NCBI GenBank assembly: GCA_015488615.1
Contig: WFNM01000076.1
Location: forward strand, 1 to 39,539
Direction of reading: 5' to 3'
DNA: 39,539 nt
Origin: Sulfurimonas sp.
GTDB lineage: Bacteria; Campylobacterota; Campylobacteria; Campylobacterales; Sulfurimonadaceae
Shown: one piece after another, positions 20,074-30,310 of the stretch
How positions within the stretch are numbered: the stretch's first letter is position 1
Layout: each line of letters opens with the position of its first letter
Translations under genes and position numbers: made by a program
Notes under the pieces: generated by a model
Told to the model about the DNA's origin: nothing
What the model saw: only the letters and a program-made list of their open reading frames with translations
The model's database searches: none

Positions 20074-22266
20074 ATGTCAAAAATTATTTGGACTAAAATC
20101 GATGAAGCTCCGGCTTTAGCAACTTACTCTTTATTACCTATCGTTAATGCTTTCACGAAGGCTGCTGGGATAGATGTAGTTAGTAGTGATATTTCATTAG
20201 CAGCTAGAGTTATCTCTAAATTTCCAGAGAGATTAACAGATGCTCAAAAAATTGATGATAATTTAGCAGAGCTAGGAAATGTTGTGCAGCAAGCAGACGG
20301 AAATATTATTAAACTTCCAAATATCTCTGCATCTATTCCTCAACTGATGGAATGTATAGCAGAACTTCAAGGGCAAGGGTATGATATACCAAACTTTCCT
20401 GAGAATCCACAAACAGAAGAAGAAAAAGCATTAGCTACTGTTTATTCTACTTGTTTGGGTTCAGCAGTGAATCCTGTTCTTCGTGAAGGAAATTCAGATC
20501 GTCGTGCAGCAGCAGCTGTAAAGAAATTTGCACAAAATCATCCTCATAAACTACGTCCATTCTCAGAAAACTCTAAGTCATATGTAGCTTCTATGAGTGG
20601 TGGCGACTTTTATGAAAATGAACAGTCAGTTATTATAGATGGTGAGCAAAATGTAACAATAGAACTCAATGGAAAAGTTTTAAGAAATGTTGATGCAAGA
20701 GATAAAGAAGTTCTTGATGCAACATATATGTCAGCAAAAGCACTTCGTAAATTCTTAAAAGAGTCCATAATAGAGGCAAAAGAGAAAGATGTACTTTGGT
20801 CACTTCACCTTAAAGCTACTATGATGAAGGTTTCAGATCCTATTATGTTTGGTCATGCCGTTGAAATATTTTTTGAAGAAGTATTTACTAAATATGCAGA
20901 TGAATTTGCTAAATTAGGTGTAAATGCGAATCTTGGCCTTGGAGACCTAGAAAAGAAACTTGAAAACTCTGATAAAAAAGAAGAAATTTTAGCAGCGCTT
21001 AAAGGTGTTATTAATGATGGTGACGTAGATATCGCTATGGTTGATTCTGACAAAGGAATTACAAACTTACATGCTTCAAATGATATTATAATTGATGCTT
21101 CTCTTCCTGTTGTTATTCGTGATGGCGGAAAAATGTGGAATAAAGATGGAAAAACTGAAGAGTGTGTAGCAATTATTCCTGACCGTAGTTATGCAAACTT
21201 TTACCGTCCAATGATGGAAGATTGTGTTCAAAATGGACAATATGATGTAACAACTATGGGTTCAGTTGCAAATGTTGGTCTTATGGCACAAAAAGCTGAA
21301 GAGTATGGCTCTCATCCTACTACTATTGAAGTACCTGAAGATGGTATAATGGAAGTAAAAGATGCAAATGGTACTGTTCTTATGAGTCACAATGTAGAAA
21401 AAGGTGACATCTACAGAATGAGCCGTGCAAAAGATATTCCAATTAAAGATTGGGTTCGCCTTGCTGTTGAGCGTGCTAGCATTGAAAAAGTACCGACAAT
21501 CTTCTGGTTAGATGAAAATCGTGCGCATGATGCAAATATGATTAAAAAAGTAAATGAATACCTTAAAGATCATGATACTGAAGGCTTAGATATACGAATA
21601 ATGGAAATTGAAGAAGCTACTAAATTTTCTAACACTCGTGTAAGAGAAGGGAAAAACACTATCGCCGTAACTGGAAATGTTTTACGTGATTACTTAACAG
21701 ATATGTACCCAATCCTAGAGCTTGGAACATCTGCTAAGATGCTTTCTATTGTTCCATTATTAGCTGGTGGTGGTCTTTATGAGACTGGTGCTGGTGGTTC
21801 TGCTCCTAAGCATGTTGATCAATTTTTAAAAGAGGGTCACCTTCGTTGGGATTCACTTGGCGAATTTTTAGCACTTGCAGAGTCTCTAAGATTTCTAGCT
21901 AAAAAGAACAATTCTAATGAATTGGCTACTCTAACTGCAGCACTTGATATTGCAAATGATAGATACCTCAGTGAAAATAAATCTCCATCACGTAAATGTG
22001 GAGAGTTAGATAACAAAGCTTCTCACTTTTTTGTAGCACAGTTTTGGGCAAAAGCATTAGCTGAGTCAGAGAATGCTGCACTTGCTGCTAAATTTGCTCC
22101 AATTGCTCTAATACTTACTGAAAATGAAGAGACTATTATCTCTGAACTTTTAGCTTCTGAAGGTAAAGCTAAAGATATTGGTGGTTACTTTAACCCAGAT
22201 GAAGTAAAAGCTGAAGCTGCTATGCGTCCATCTGCAACGTTAAATGCTATTATCGACTCAATATAG
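20074..22266 (+). CDS. icd: Monomeric NADP-dependent isocitrate dehydrogenase
   Basis: 730 aa; MSKIIWTKIDEAPALATYSLLPIV..., GSAVNPVLREGNSDRRAAAAVKKFAQNHPH, ETGAGGSAPKHVDQFLKEGHLRWDSLGEF typical of monomeric IDH. Confidence 0.97.
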   Translation: MSKIIWTKIDEAPALATYSLLPIVNAFTKAAGIDVVSSDISLAARVISKFPERLTDAQKIDDNLAELGNVVQQADGNIIKLPNISASIPQLMECIAELQGQGYDIPNFPENPQTEEEKALATVYSTCLGSAVNPVLREGNSDRRAAAAVKKFAQNHPHKLRPFSENSKSYVASMSGGDFYENEQSVIIDGEQNVTIELNGKVLRNVDARDKEVLDATYMSAKALRKFLKESIIEAKEKDVLWSLHLKATMMKVSDPIMFGHAVEIFFEEVFTKYADEFAKLGVNANLGLGDLEKKLENSDKKEEILAALKGVINDGDVDIAMVDSDKGITNLHASNDIIIDASLPVVIRDGGKMWNKDGKTEECVAIIPDRSYANFYRPMMEDCVQNGQYDVTTMGSVANVGLMAQKAEEYGSHPTTIEVPEDGIMEVKDANGTVLMSHNVEKGDIYRMSRAKDIPIKDWVRLAVERASIEKVPTIFWLDENRAHDANMIKKVNEYLKDHDTEGLDIRIMEIEEATKFSNTRVREGKNTIAVTGNVLRDYLTDMYPILELGTSAKMLSIVPLLAGGGLYETGAGGSAPKHVDQFLKEGHLRWDSLGEFLALAESLRFLAKKNNSNELATLTAALDIANDRYLSENKSPSRKCGELDNKASHFFVAQFWAKALAESENAALAAKFAPIALILTENEETIISELLASEGKAKDIGGYFNPDEVKAEAAMRPSATLNAIIDSI

Positions 22267-22279
22267 TCTAATTATTATG

Positions 22280-22360
22280 CTCTTTGCAAAACTTTTGCAA
22301 AGAGTCATAACTTTTCGTTTTTAGCTAATACTTATAGACATTAGCTAAAAATCAAAAGTT
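22280..22360 (+). promoter_or_regulatory. Two consecutive hairpins in the icd-mdh intergenic region
   Basis: CTCTTTGCAA(22280-22289)/TTGCAAAGAG(22295-22304); and AACTTTTCGTTTTTAGCTAAT(22309-22329)/ATTAGCTAAAAATCAAAAGTT(22340-22360), 19 of 21 paired. Confidence 0.7.
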
Positions 22361-22383
22361 AAAAATTCACTCAAAGGGAATCA

Positions 22384-23361
22384 ATGGCAAGTAAAGTAAC
22401 AGTCATAGGAACGGGTAATTTTGGATCTACAGTAGCATTTATATTAGCTATGCGTGGATCGTGCCATGAAGTTATACTTCTTGGTAGAAATATTGATGTA
22501 GCAAAAGGAAAAGCTCTTGATATGTCCCAAGCGGCAAATGCGGCACGTGAGCATACCATAGTGAGAGCTGCAAATGGTCCAGAGGATATGACAGACAGCG
22601 AGATAGTTGTTATCACAGCTGGTGCTTCTAGAACACCTGGTATGAATAGAGATGATTTACTCATTAAAAATGCAGAAATTGTTAAACTATACTCTTTAGA
22701 GATTAAAAAGTATGCACCAAATGCTATTGTTGTAGTGGTAAGTAATCCACTTGATGTTATGACATATGTAGCCCTGAAATATACAGGATTTCCAAAAGAG
22801 AGAATTCTGGGTATGGCAGGTATTTTAGATGCTGCTCGTATGGCTCACTTTATCTATGAGAAGTTAGGTTATGGAGCAGGACAGATTCGTGCAACTGTAA
22901 TGGGCGGACATGGTGATACCATGGTACCACTTCCTAAATTTACAACTGTAGCTGGAGTTCCTATCGACGATCTACTCGACTCTGAAGAGATTGGTGAGAT
23001 AGTTAAAAAAACTAGAAATGGTGGTGCTCAAATAGTGAATCTTTTAGGTGATGGTTCAGCCTATTATGCTCCTGCCAAATCAACAGCTGTTATGCTCGAA
23101 GCAATTTTAAAAGATACGAAGCAAATTCATTCATGTGCTGTAATGCTTGAGAATGATTATGGTTACTCAGATATGGTTAGTGGTGTTCCAGTTATGATAG
23201 GTGCAGGTGGAGCAGAACAGGTTATAGAAATGACACTTAAAACACTCCAGAAAACGAGATTTAAAAATTCTGTAGCTTCGGTTCAAGAGATGGTAGATGT
23301 TCTTTACTCTAATGGTTTTTTTGATGACTTAAAAGAAGTAAAAAAAAGTGAGATAAAGTAA
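22384..23361 (+). CDS. mdh: Malate/lactate dehydrogenase family protein, paralogue 1 (probable malate dehydrogenase, possibly NADP-type)
   Basis: 325 aa; GTGNFGSTVAF Rossmann motif, substrate-loop Arg (GASRTPGMNRDDLL), catalytic His (GGHGDTMVPLP); the beta2 end reads ILLGRN instead of an acidic residue. Confidence 0.85.
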   Translation: MASKVTVIGTGNFGSTVAFILAMRGSCHEVILLGRNIDVAKGKALDMSQAANAAREHTIVRAANGPEDMTDSEIVVITAGASRTPGMNRDDLLIKNAEIVKLYSLEIKKYAPNAIVVVVSNPLDVMTYVALKYTGFPKERILGMAGILDAARMAHFIYEKLGYGAGQIRATVMGGHGDTMVPLPKFTTVAGVPIDDLLDSEEIGEIVKKTRNGGAQIVNLLGDGSAYYAPAKSTAVMLEAILKDTKQIHSCAVMLENDYGYSDMVSGVPVMIGAGGAEQVIEMTLKTLQKTRFKNSVASVQEMVDVLYSNGFFDDLKEVKKSEIK

Positions 23362-24311
23362 TGAAAAGTAGAAAAGTTGGAATAGTAGGAGCTGGTGCGG
23401 TTGGTGCAACTGCTGCTTATACATTAGCAATGATGGGAACATGTCATGAAATTGTTCTTTTTGACATTGCCGAGGGTGTAGCAAAAGGAAAAGCTATTGA
23501 TATGGCACAAGCTTCTTTTTACTCACAGCAGGGAACTATTATTACAGCAGCTGAGAAAGCTGAAGATATTAAAGATTGTGATATTGTTGTTGTTACTGCT
23601 GGTATACCTCGTAAGGGTGATATGACTAGAGCAGATCTTCTTATGATAAATGCAAAGATAACTAAGCAAGTAGTTGAAAATATCAAGGAGAACTCTCCAA
23701 ATGCTATTATTATATGTGTGTCAAACCCACTTGATGTGATGACATATGTGACTAAGGAGATAACTGGTTGGGACTCAAATCGTATTATTGGCCTTGCTGG
23801 TGCACTTGATGGTTCACGTATGGCTTATCAAATCTCTAAATTAACTAGTTATGCATCAAATCAAACTGGTTCTTTAGTTATTGGTGACCATGGCGAAAAT
23901 ATGATTCCTCTTCCTAGTAAAGTTTCTGTTGGAGATATTCCACTTACTTCTTTAGTATCTAAAGAAGATATGCAAGGTATTATTGAGAGAACAAAAAATG
24001 GTGGTGCAGAGATAGTGAAATATCTTGGTACATCCGGTTACTATGGACCAGGTCGTGCGATCGCACACATGGTTGAATCTATTTTAAATGATTCAAAAGC
24101 TATTGTTTCTTGCTGTACAACTTTAAATGGCGAGTATGGTTACTCTGATGTTGCAGTGGGAGTTCCTATAGTTTTAGGTGCAAATGGTGTAGAAAAGATA
24201 ATAGAACTAGATTTAGATGAAGAAACGAAAGAAAAATTTGCTATTTCAGTTAAATCTATAGAAGATGGTATTAATATACTGAAAGAAAATAATTTTTTCC
24301 AAGGAGTTTAA
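23361..24311 (+). CDS. mdh: Malate dehydrogenase, paralogue 2 (NAD-type)
   Basis: 316 aa; [36 protein letters not shown] (Asp at beta2 end), [25 protein letters not shown]. Confidence 0.9.
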   Translation: MKSRKVGIVGAGAVGATAAYTLAMMGTCHEIVLFDIAEGVAKGKAIDMAQASFYSQQGTIITAAEKAEDIKDCDIVVVTAGIPRKGDMTRADLLMINAKITKQVVENIKENSPNAIIICVSNPLDVMTYVTKEITGWDSNRIIGLAGALDGSRMAYQISKLTSYASNQTGSLVIGDHGENMIPLPSKVSVGDIPLTSLVSKEDMQGIIERTKNGGAEIVKYLGTSGYYGPGRAIAHMVESILNDSKAIVSCCTTLNGEYGYSDVAVGVPIVLGANGVEKIIELDLDEETKEKFAISVKSIEDGINILKENNFFQGV

Positions 24312-24315
24312 TGAT

Positions 24316-25707
24316 ATGAGTACAAGAATTGAAAAAGATACAATGGGTGAGATCAATGTTCCCGTAGATGCTTACTGGGCAGCTCAAACACAGAGAAGTA
24401 TAGAGAACTTTAAAATTGGTGAAGAAACTATGCCTTATGAAATAACAAGGGCATTTTCTTATCTTAAAAAATCAGTAGCACTTGTTAATGCTGATTTAGG
24501 CAAGCTTGATGCTAAAAAAGCTAATGCAATTGCACAAGCAGCTGATGATATGTTAGCAGGAAAACTTGATGGAAACTATCCACTAGTTGTATGGCAAACA
24601 GGTTCAGGTACACAGTCTAATATGAACAACAATGAAGTTCTTGCAAACCGTGCTACTGAAATTCTTGGCGGTGACTTTAGGACTGAAAAACTTATTCATC
24701 CAAATGATGATGTTAACAAGTCTCAGTCTTCAAATGACACTTATCCAACTGCACTTCATGTTGCAGCTGTTATTGCGGTAGAGACTCAAGTACTTCCAGC
24801 AATCGCAAAACTTAAGAAAACGCTAGCCGATAAATCAGCTAAGTTTGAATCAGTAGTGAAAATCGGCCGTACTCACCTTCAAGATGCAACACCTATTACT
24901 CTTGGTCAAGAGATTAGTGGTTGGGTTGAAATGCTTAACAAATGTGAAAAAATGGCAAAAGATTCACTAGAAGCAGTTCGTGAACTAGCACTCGGTGGAA
25001 CAGCTGTTGGAACAGGCCTAAATGCTCACCCAGAACTAGGAAAGCGTGTTGCAGATAAATTGAGTGAACTTACTGGTCACGATTTTATTACTGCTCCAAA
25101 CAAGTTTCATGCTTTAACATCTCATGATGCTTTAGTATACTCTCATGGTGCACTTAAAGCACTTGCAGCAGATATGATGAAAATAGCTAATGATGTTAGA
25201 TGGTTAGCTTCTGGCCCACGTTGTGGAATTGGTGAGATTGAGATTCCAGCTAATGAACCGGGAAGTTCTATTATGCCAGGAAAAGTAAATCCTACTCAAG
25301 CAGAAGCTGTTACTATGGTTACTTGTCAGGTCTTTGGTAATGATGTAACTATCTCAATGGGAGCTTCACAAGGTAACTTTGAGCTAAATGTTTATAAGCC
25401 CGTAATTGCTTATAACTATTTACAATCTTGTCGTTTACTTGCAGATTCAATTGTGTCATTTAACGATCATTGTGCTATTGGTCTTGAGCCAGTGGCAGAT
25501 AAAATTGATTATTTTTTACATAACTCTTTAATGTTGGTCACCGCATTAAACCCTTATGTAGGTTATGATAATGCAGCAAAAATAGCTAAAACAGCACATA
25601 AAAACAACTCAACACTTAAAGAGACTGCTATTGAGTTAGGATTACTTACCGCTGAAGAGTTCGATAAGTATGTAGTACCAGAGGATATGATTGCACCCAA
25701 GGCCTAA
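24316..25707 (+). CDS. fumC: Fumarate hydratase class II
   Basis: 463 aa; [60 protein letters not shown] signature. Confidence 0.97.
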   Translation: MSTRIEKDTMGEINVPVDAYWAAQTQRSIENFKIGEETMPYEITRAFSYLKKSVALVNADLGKLDAKKANAIAQAADDMLAGKLDGNYPLVVWQTGSGTQSNMNNNEVLANRATEILGGDFRTEKLIHPNDDVNKSQSSNDTYPTALHVAAVIAVETQVLPAIAKLKKTLADKSAKFESVVKIGRTHLQDATPITLGQEISGWVEMLNKCEKMAKDSLEAVRELALGGTAVGTGLNAHPELGKRVADKLSELTGHDFITAPNKFHALTSHDALVYSHGALKALAADMMKIANDVRWLASGPRCGIGEIEIPANEPGSSIMPGKVNPTQAEAVTMVTCQVFGNDVTISMGASQGNFELNVYKPVIAYNYLQSCRLLADSIVSFNDHCAIGLEPVADKIDYFLHNSLMLVTALNPYVGYDNAAKIAKTAHKNNSTLKETAIELGLLTAEEFDKYVVPEDMIAPKA

Positions 25708-25743
25708 GGCTTGCAATCTCACATTTTAAACTAAGGAGAATAG

Positions 25744-26916
25744 ATGAATATACATGAATATCAAGCGAAACAGATTTTCAAAAAGTACGGTGTACCAACA
25801 CCAAAAGGTATAATGGTAGAGAGCGTGAAAGATGCTGTTAAAGCTGCAGAGCAGTTAGGCGGTCCAGTATGGGTTGTTAAAGCACAAATCCATGCAGGTG
25901 GGCGTGGTCTTGGTGGTGGAGTTAAACTTGCTAAAAGTATTGAAGAAGTAGAAACACTTGCTGATGAGATTCTTGGAATGACTTTAGTAACACACCAAAC
26001 AACTGCTGAGGGTAAACTTGTTCAAAAGCTTTACATCGAAGATGGTGCAGATATTAAAGAAGAGTTATATCTTTCTGTAGTACTTGACAGAAAATTAGAA
26101 ATGCCTTTAATTATGGCTTCTACTGAAGGTGGAATGAATATTGAGGATGTTGCAGCAAACACTCCAGAAAAAATTATTACTGTACCTGTTGATCCAGCTA
26201 TTGGTTTTCAAAGTTTTCACGGACGTGAGTTAGCATTTGGTCTTGGCTTAACTGATAAAGATGAGCAGAAGAATATTATTAGATTCGCTTCTAAACTTTA
26301 TACTCTTTACATGGAAAATGATGCAGAGATGATTGAGATTAATCCACTTGTTAAAACTGGAAAGGGTGAGTTTATCGCACTTGATGGTAAGATGGGCTTT
26401 GATAACTCAGCATTAGGTCGTCACCCAGAGATAGCTGCAATGCGAGACTTAACAGAAGAAGATGCTGATGAAGTAGAAGCTGCTAAATATGGTCTTTCTT
26501 ATGTAGCACTTGATGGTGAAATTGGTTGTATGGTAAATGGTGCTGGTCTTGCGATGGGTACTATGGATACTATTAACTACATGGGTGGAACTCCAGCTAA
26601 CTTTTTAGATGTTGGTGGTAGTGCAAACGCGGAAACTGTTGCAAAAGGTTTTGAGATTATTCTTAAAAATCCTAAAGTAAAAGCAATTTTTGTAAATATC
26701 TTTGGTGGAATCGTTCGTTGTGATCGTATTGCGAATGGTATTATCGAAGCTACTAAGATTACAGATGTTAATGTTCCTGTTATTGTTCGTCTTGATGGTA
26801 CAAATGCACCAGAGGCAGCAGAGATTCTTAAAAATGCAAATATAGCTAACTTAATAGTTGGTGATGACTTAGGTGACGGTGCAGCAAAAGCTGTAGCTGC
26901 AGCAAAAGGAGAGTAA
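25744..26916 (+). CDS. sucC: Succinyl-CoA synthetase beta subunit (ADP-forming)
   Basis: 390 aa; MNIHEYQAKQIFKKYGVPTPKG, GGRGLGGGVKLAKS, FLDVGGSANAETVAKGFEIIL, NIFGGIVRCDRIANGI. Confidence 0.98.
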   Translation: MNIHEYQAKQIFKKYGVPTPKGIMVESVKDAVKAAEQLGGPVWVVKAQIHAGGRGLGGGVKLAKSIEEVETLADEILGMTLVTHQTTAEGKLVQKLYIEDGADIKEELYLSVVLDRKLEMPLIMASTEGGMNIEDVAANTPEKIITVPVDPAIGFQSFHGRELAFGLGLTDKDEQKNIIRFASKLYTLYMENDAEMIEINPLVKTGKGEFIALDGKMGFDNSALGRHPEIAAMRDLTEEDADEVEAAKYGLSYVALDGEIGCMVNGAGLAMGTMDTINYMGGTPANFLDVGGSANAETVAKGFEIILKNPKVKAIFVNIFGGIVRCDRIANGIIEATKITDVNVPVIVRLDGTNAPEAAEILKNANIANLIVGDDLGDGAAKAVAAAKGE

Positions 26917-26922
26917 TTAAAT

Positions 26923-27798
26923 ATGTCAATTTTAGTAAATAAAGATACAAAAGTAATCGTTCAAGGTTTCACAGGAAAAGAGGGTTCTTTTCATGCTGAG
27001 CAGTGTATAGCTTATGGTACTAACATCGTTGGTGGTGTTACACCAAACAAGGGTGGACAGACTCACCTTGATAAGCCAGTATTTAATACAGTAAATGAAG
27101 CTGTAAAAGCTACTAGTGCTACAGTTTCTATGATTTTTGTACCACCTGCTTTTGTTGGTGATGCTGTAATGGAAGCTGCTGAAGCTGGGATTGAACTTGC
27201 TGTAATCATTACAGAAGGTGCTCCAGTTAAAGATATGCAAATGGCGAAAGCTCATGCAACAAAGCACGGTATGAAAACACTAGGGCCAAACTGTCCTGGT
27301 ATTATTACAGCAGAAGAGTGTAAGATAGGTATCATGCCTGGTTCAATCTTCAAAAAAGGTAATGTTGGACTTATTTCTAAGTCTGGTACTTTAACTTACG
27401 AAGGTGCAAACCAAGTTTGTAACGAAGGTTTTGGTATCACTACAGCTATCGGTATTGGTGGAGATCCAATTATTGGTCTTTCATATAACCAAATCTTACC
27501 AATGTTTGAAGCTGATCCAGAGACTGAAGCAATCGTTATGATTGGTGAGATTGGTGGAGACCTTGAAATTCAAGCTGCAAAGCTTATTAAAGAACAAATT
27601 ACTAAACCTGTTGTTGCTTTTATTGCTGGTCAAACAGCTCCTAAGGGCAAAACTATGGGTCATGCTGGTGCAATCGTTTCTGGTTCTGCTGGTACAGCAA
27701 AAGAAAAAATGGAAGCACTTGAAGCTGCTGGCGTTAAAGTCGTAGTAAGTCCTGCTGAAATTGGCAAAGCAATAGCGGAAGTTTTAGCTAAAAAGTAG
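26923..27798 (+). CDS. sucD: Succinyl-CoA synthetase alpha subunit
   Basis: 291 aa; [67 protein letters not shown]. Confidence 0.98.
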   Translation: MSILVNKDTKVIVQGFTGKEGSFHAEQCIAYGTNIVGGVTPNKGGQTHLDKPVFNTVNEAVKATSATVSMIFVPPAFVGDAVMEAAEAGIELAVIITEGAPVKDMQMAKAHATKHGMKTLGPNCPGIITAEECKIGIMPGSIFKKGNVGLISKSGTLTYEGANQVCNEGFGITTAIGIGGDPIIGLSYNQILPMFEADPETEAIVMIGEIGGDLEIQAAKLIKEQITKPVVAFIAGQTAPKGKTMGHAGAIVSGSAGTAKEKMEALEAAGVKVVVSPAEIGKAIAEVLAKK

Positions 27799-27893
27799 TC
27801 TTTAAACCTTGTGTGAGCACCCTAAATGTAACAGTTGTTGCCTTTATGGTGCGATAGTAGCACATTTTAGAGATAAATTATGAAAACTTAGAT

Positions 27894-27941
27894 ACTCTTT
27901 TTTCATTAAAGAGTAAAGTATAGAATAAACTCTATACTTTA
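27894..27941 (+). promoter_or_regulatory. Two abutting inverted repeats in the oorD leader
   Basis: ACTCTTT-TTTCATT-AAAGAGT (27894-27914) and TAAAGTATAGA-ATAAAC-TCTATACTTTA (27914-27941), ending 16 nt before oorD ATG. Confidence 0.65.
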
Positions 27942-27957
27942 ATAATTAGGAGAAAAT

Positions 27958-28308
27958 ATGGCAGCTAGTCCAATGGTAAACCCTGGTGATCAACCAGTAT
28001 GGGTAAATACAGATAACTGTAAAGCGTGTGATATATGTGTTTCAGTATGTCCTTCAGGTGTTCTTGGAATGAAATATGAGTCAACATCAACTCTTGGTGC
28101 AATGATTTCTATTGACCATCCAGAAGCTTGTATTGGATGTAATGAGTGTGAACTTACATGCCCAGACTTCGCTATTTATGTAGCAGACAAGCAAGAGTAT
28201 AAAGCAGCAGGTTTTAGCTTTGCTAAACTTACTGATGATGCGAAAGCTCGTCAAGAACAGATTGTTGCAAACAATTATATGTCACTTAGTGAACAAGGAG
28301 TTAAATAA
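27958..28308 (+). CDS. oorD: 2-oxoglutarate:ferredoxin oxidoreductase delta subunit (2x[4Fe-4S] ferredoxin-like)
   Basis: 116 aa; CKACDICVSVCPSGVLG and CIGCNECELTCPDFAI motifs; first of four adjacent oor genes. Confidence 0.95.
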   Translation: MAASPMVNPGDQPVWVNTDNCKACDICVSVCPSGVLGMKYESTSTLGAMISIDHPEACIGCNECELTCPDFAIYVADKQEYKAAGFSFAKLTDDAKARQEQIVANNYMSLSEQGVK

Positions 28309-29444
28309 TGGCGACTAGAGAAGTAATATCTACTGGTAATGAGCTAGCTGCAATTGCAGCTGTTGATGCTGGTTGTAAATTTTTTGGTGGGTATCCACTA
28401 ACACCATCTTCAGAGGTAATGCATGTTATTTCTGACCTTTTACCAAAAAAAGGTGGAGTTGCAATTCAAATGGAAGATGAGATAGCAGGTATCTGTTGTG
28501 TTATCGGTGCTGCAATGGCTGGTGATCGTGCATTAACTGCTACATCAGGTCCTGGTGTATCACTTAAAGCTGAGAACTTAGGTCTTGCTCAAATGGCAGA
28601 AGTACCTTTAGTTCTTGTAAATGTAATGCGTGGTGGTCCATCAACTGGTCTTCCAACTCGTGTATCTCAAGGTGATGTTCTTCAAGCAAAAAACCCATCA
28701 CACGGTGATTACAAATCAATTACATTAGCTGCAGGTTCTTTAGCTGAGTGTTATACAGAAACTGTTAGAGCTTTCAACCTAGCTGACCGCTTTATGCAAC
28801 CAGTAATCGTTTTACTTGATGAAACTATTGGTCATATGCACGGTAAAGCTGTTATCCCAACAGTAGAAGAAGTTGAAGCTGGAATCGTTCCACGTAAATC
28901 ATTTGATGGTCCTGCTGAAGAGTATTTTCCATATGAGTGTGGTCCTACAGAACCAGCAGTTCTAAACCAAATGTTTACTGGTTACAGATACCACTTTACT
29001 GGTCTTCACCATGATAAAAACGGTTTCCCAACTGAGGAAATTGAAACTTGTCGTAAACTTATTCAACGTTTAGAAGATAAGGTTGCTATGCATGAAGATG
29101 AACTTGAATCTTATGAAGAGTTCATGATGGATGATGCAGATGTTATGCTTGTAGCATACGGTTCTGTTTCTTTAGCTGCTAAAGAGACTATCCGTAATTT
29201 ACGTGCTGAGGGTATTAAAGCTGGTTTATTTAGACCTATTACTTTATGGCCATCACCTGCAAAGAAAATGAAAGAGTATACTGATAAAATCAAAAATGTT
29301 TTAGTAGTAGAATTAAATATAGGTCAATATCATTCAGAAGTACAACGTGCTACTGCAAGATTAGATATTGATGGACTATTCAAAGTAAACGGTAGAGCAA
29401 TTTCTCCACAAGAAATCGCTTCAAAAGTTAAGGAGTTATACTAA
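28308..29444 (+). CDS. oorA: 2-oxoglutarate:ferredoxin oxidoreductase alpha subunit
   Basis: 378 aa; FFGGYPLTPSSEVMHVISDLLPKKGGVAIQMEDEIAGICCVIGAAMAGDRALTATSGPGVSLKAENLGLA. Confidence 0.96.
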   Translation: MATREVISTGNELAAIAAVDAGCKFFGGYPLTPSSEVMHVISDLLPKKGGVAIQMEDEIAGICCVIGAAMAGDRALTATSGPGVSLKAENLGLAQMAEVPLVLVNVMRGGPSTGLPTRVSQGDVLQAKNPSHGDYKSITLAAGSLAECYTETVRAFNLADRFMQPVIVLLDETIGHMHGKAVIPTVEEVEAGIVPRKSFDGPAEEYFPYECGPTEPAVLNQMFTGYRYHFTGLHHDKNGFPTEEIETCRKLIQRLEDKVAMHEDELESYEEFMMDDADVMLVAYGSVSLAAKETIRNLRAEGIKAGLFRPITLWPSPAKKMKEYTDKIKNVLVVELNIGQYHSEVQRATARLDIDGLFKVNGRAISPQEIASKVKELY

Positions 29445-30301
29445 TGGCATTCAATTATGATAAATATTTAAGATTAGAGAAAATGCCAACACTATGGTGT
29501 TGGGGTTGTGGTGACGGTGTTATTTTAAAGGCATTTGTTAGAGCTATTGAAAAAATGGGCATAAATCAAGATGATATATGTGTTGTTTCAGGGATTGGAT
29601 GTTCAGGAAGATTTTCTTCGTATGTAGATTTTAATACTGTTCACACAACTCATGGTCGTACAGTTGCTTATGCTACAGGTATCAAGCTATCTCGTCCTGA
29701 TAAACTTGTTGTCTGTGTTGCTGGCGATGGTGATGCCCTTGCTATTGGTGGTAATCATACTATTCATGCTTGTCGTCGTAACATCGATATGACTATGATT
29801 ATTATCAATAACTTTATCTATGGTCTTACTAACTCACAAACTTCTCCAACTACTCCTAAGGGTATGTGGACTGTTTCTCAAAAAGCGGGTAATATTGATC
29901 CAACTTTTGATACTTGTGACTTAGCTATTGCTTCTGGTGCTTCTTTTGTTGCACGTGAGACTATGCTTGAGCCAAAAAAACTTGAAAAAGTTCTTATAAA
30001 GGCGATGAAACATAATGGTTTTTCAATGATGGAAGTACTTTCTAACTGCCATATTAACCTTGGTCGTAAGAACAAAATGGTTTCTGCTATGGCAAACCTT
30101 GAATGGATCGATAGTATTACAATTTCTAAAAAGAAATATGATACTATGAGTGAAGAAGAACAGCTTAACTTACTTCCACTTGGTGTTTTAAAAGAAGATA
30201 TTGAAGCGGATGAGTACTGTGCTATGTATGCAGAGATTCAAGAAGTTCATCAAGGTCTACGTGGTAAGATTACACAAGATGACTTTGCTAAAAAAATATA
30301 A
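29444..30301 (+). CDS. oorB: 2-oxoglutarate:ferredoxin oxidoreductase beta subunit (TPP-binding)
   Basis: 285 aa; LWCWGCGDGVILKAFVRAI, GIGCSGRFSSYVDFNTVHTTHGRTVAYATGIK, VCVAGDGDALAIGGNH TPP motif. Confidence 0.96.
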   Translation: MAFNYDKYLRLEKMPTLWCWGCGDGVILKAFVRAIEKMGINQDDICVVSGIGCSGRFSSYVDFNTVHTTHGRTVAYATGIKLSRPDKLVVCVAGDGDALAIGGNHTIHACRRNIDMTMIIINNFIYGLTNSQTSPTTPKGMWTVSQKAGNIDPTFDTCDLAIASGASFVARETMLEPKKLEKVLIKAMKHNGFSMMEVLSNCHINLGRKNKMVSAMANLEWIDSITISKKKYDTMSEEEQLNLLPLGVLKEDIEADEYCAMYAEIQEVHQGLRGKITQDDFAKKI

Positions 30302-30310
30302 GGAAGACGA

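Noticed and set aside
22384-23361. Paralogue 1 as a lactate dehydrogenase
   Set aside because: Substrate-specificity loop has Arg (SRTPGM), typical of malate dehydrogenase, rather than Gln.
27542-27745. 67 aa Leu/Lys-rich ORF inside sucD
   Set aside because: Out-of-frame shadow ORF of a well-supported sucD.
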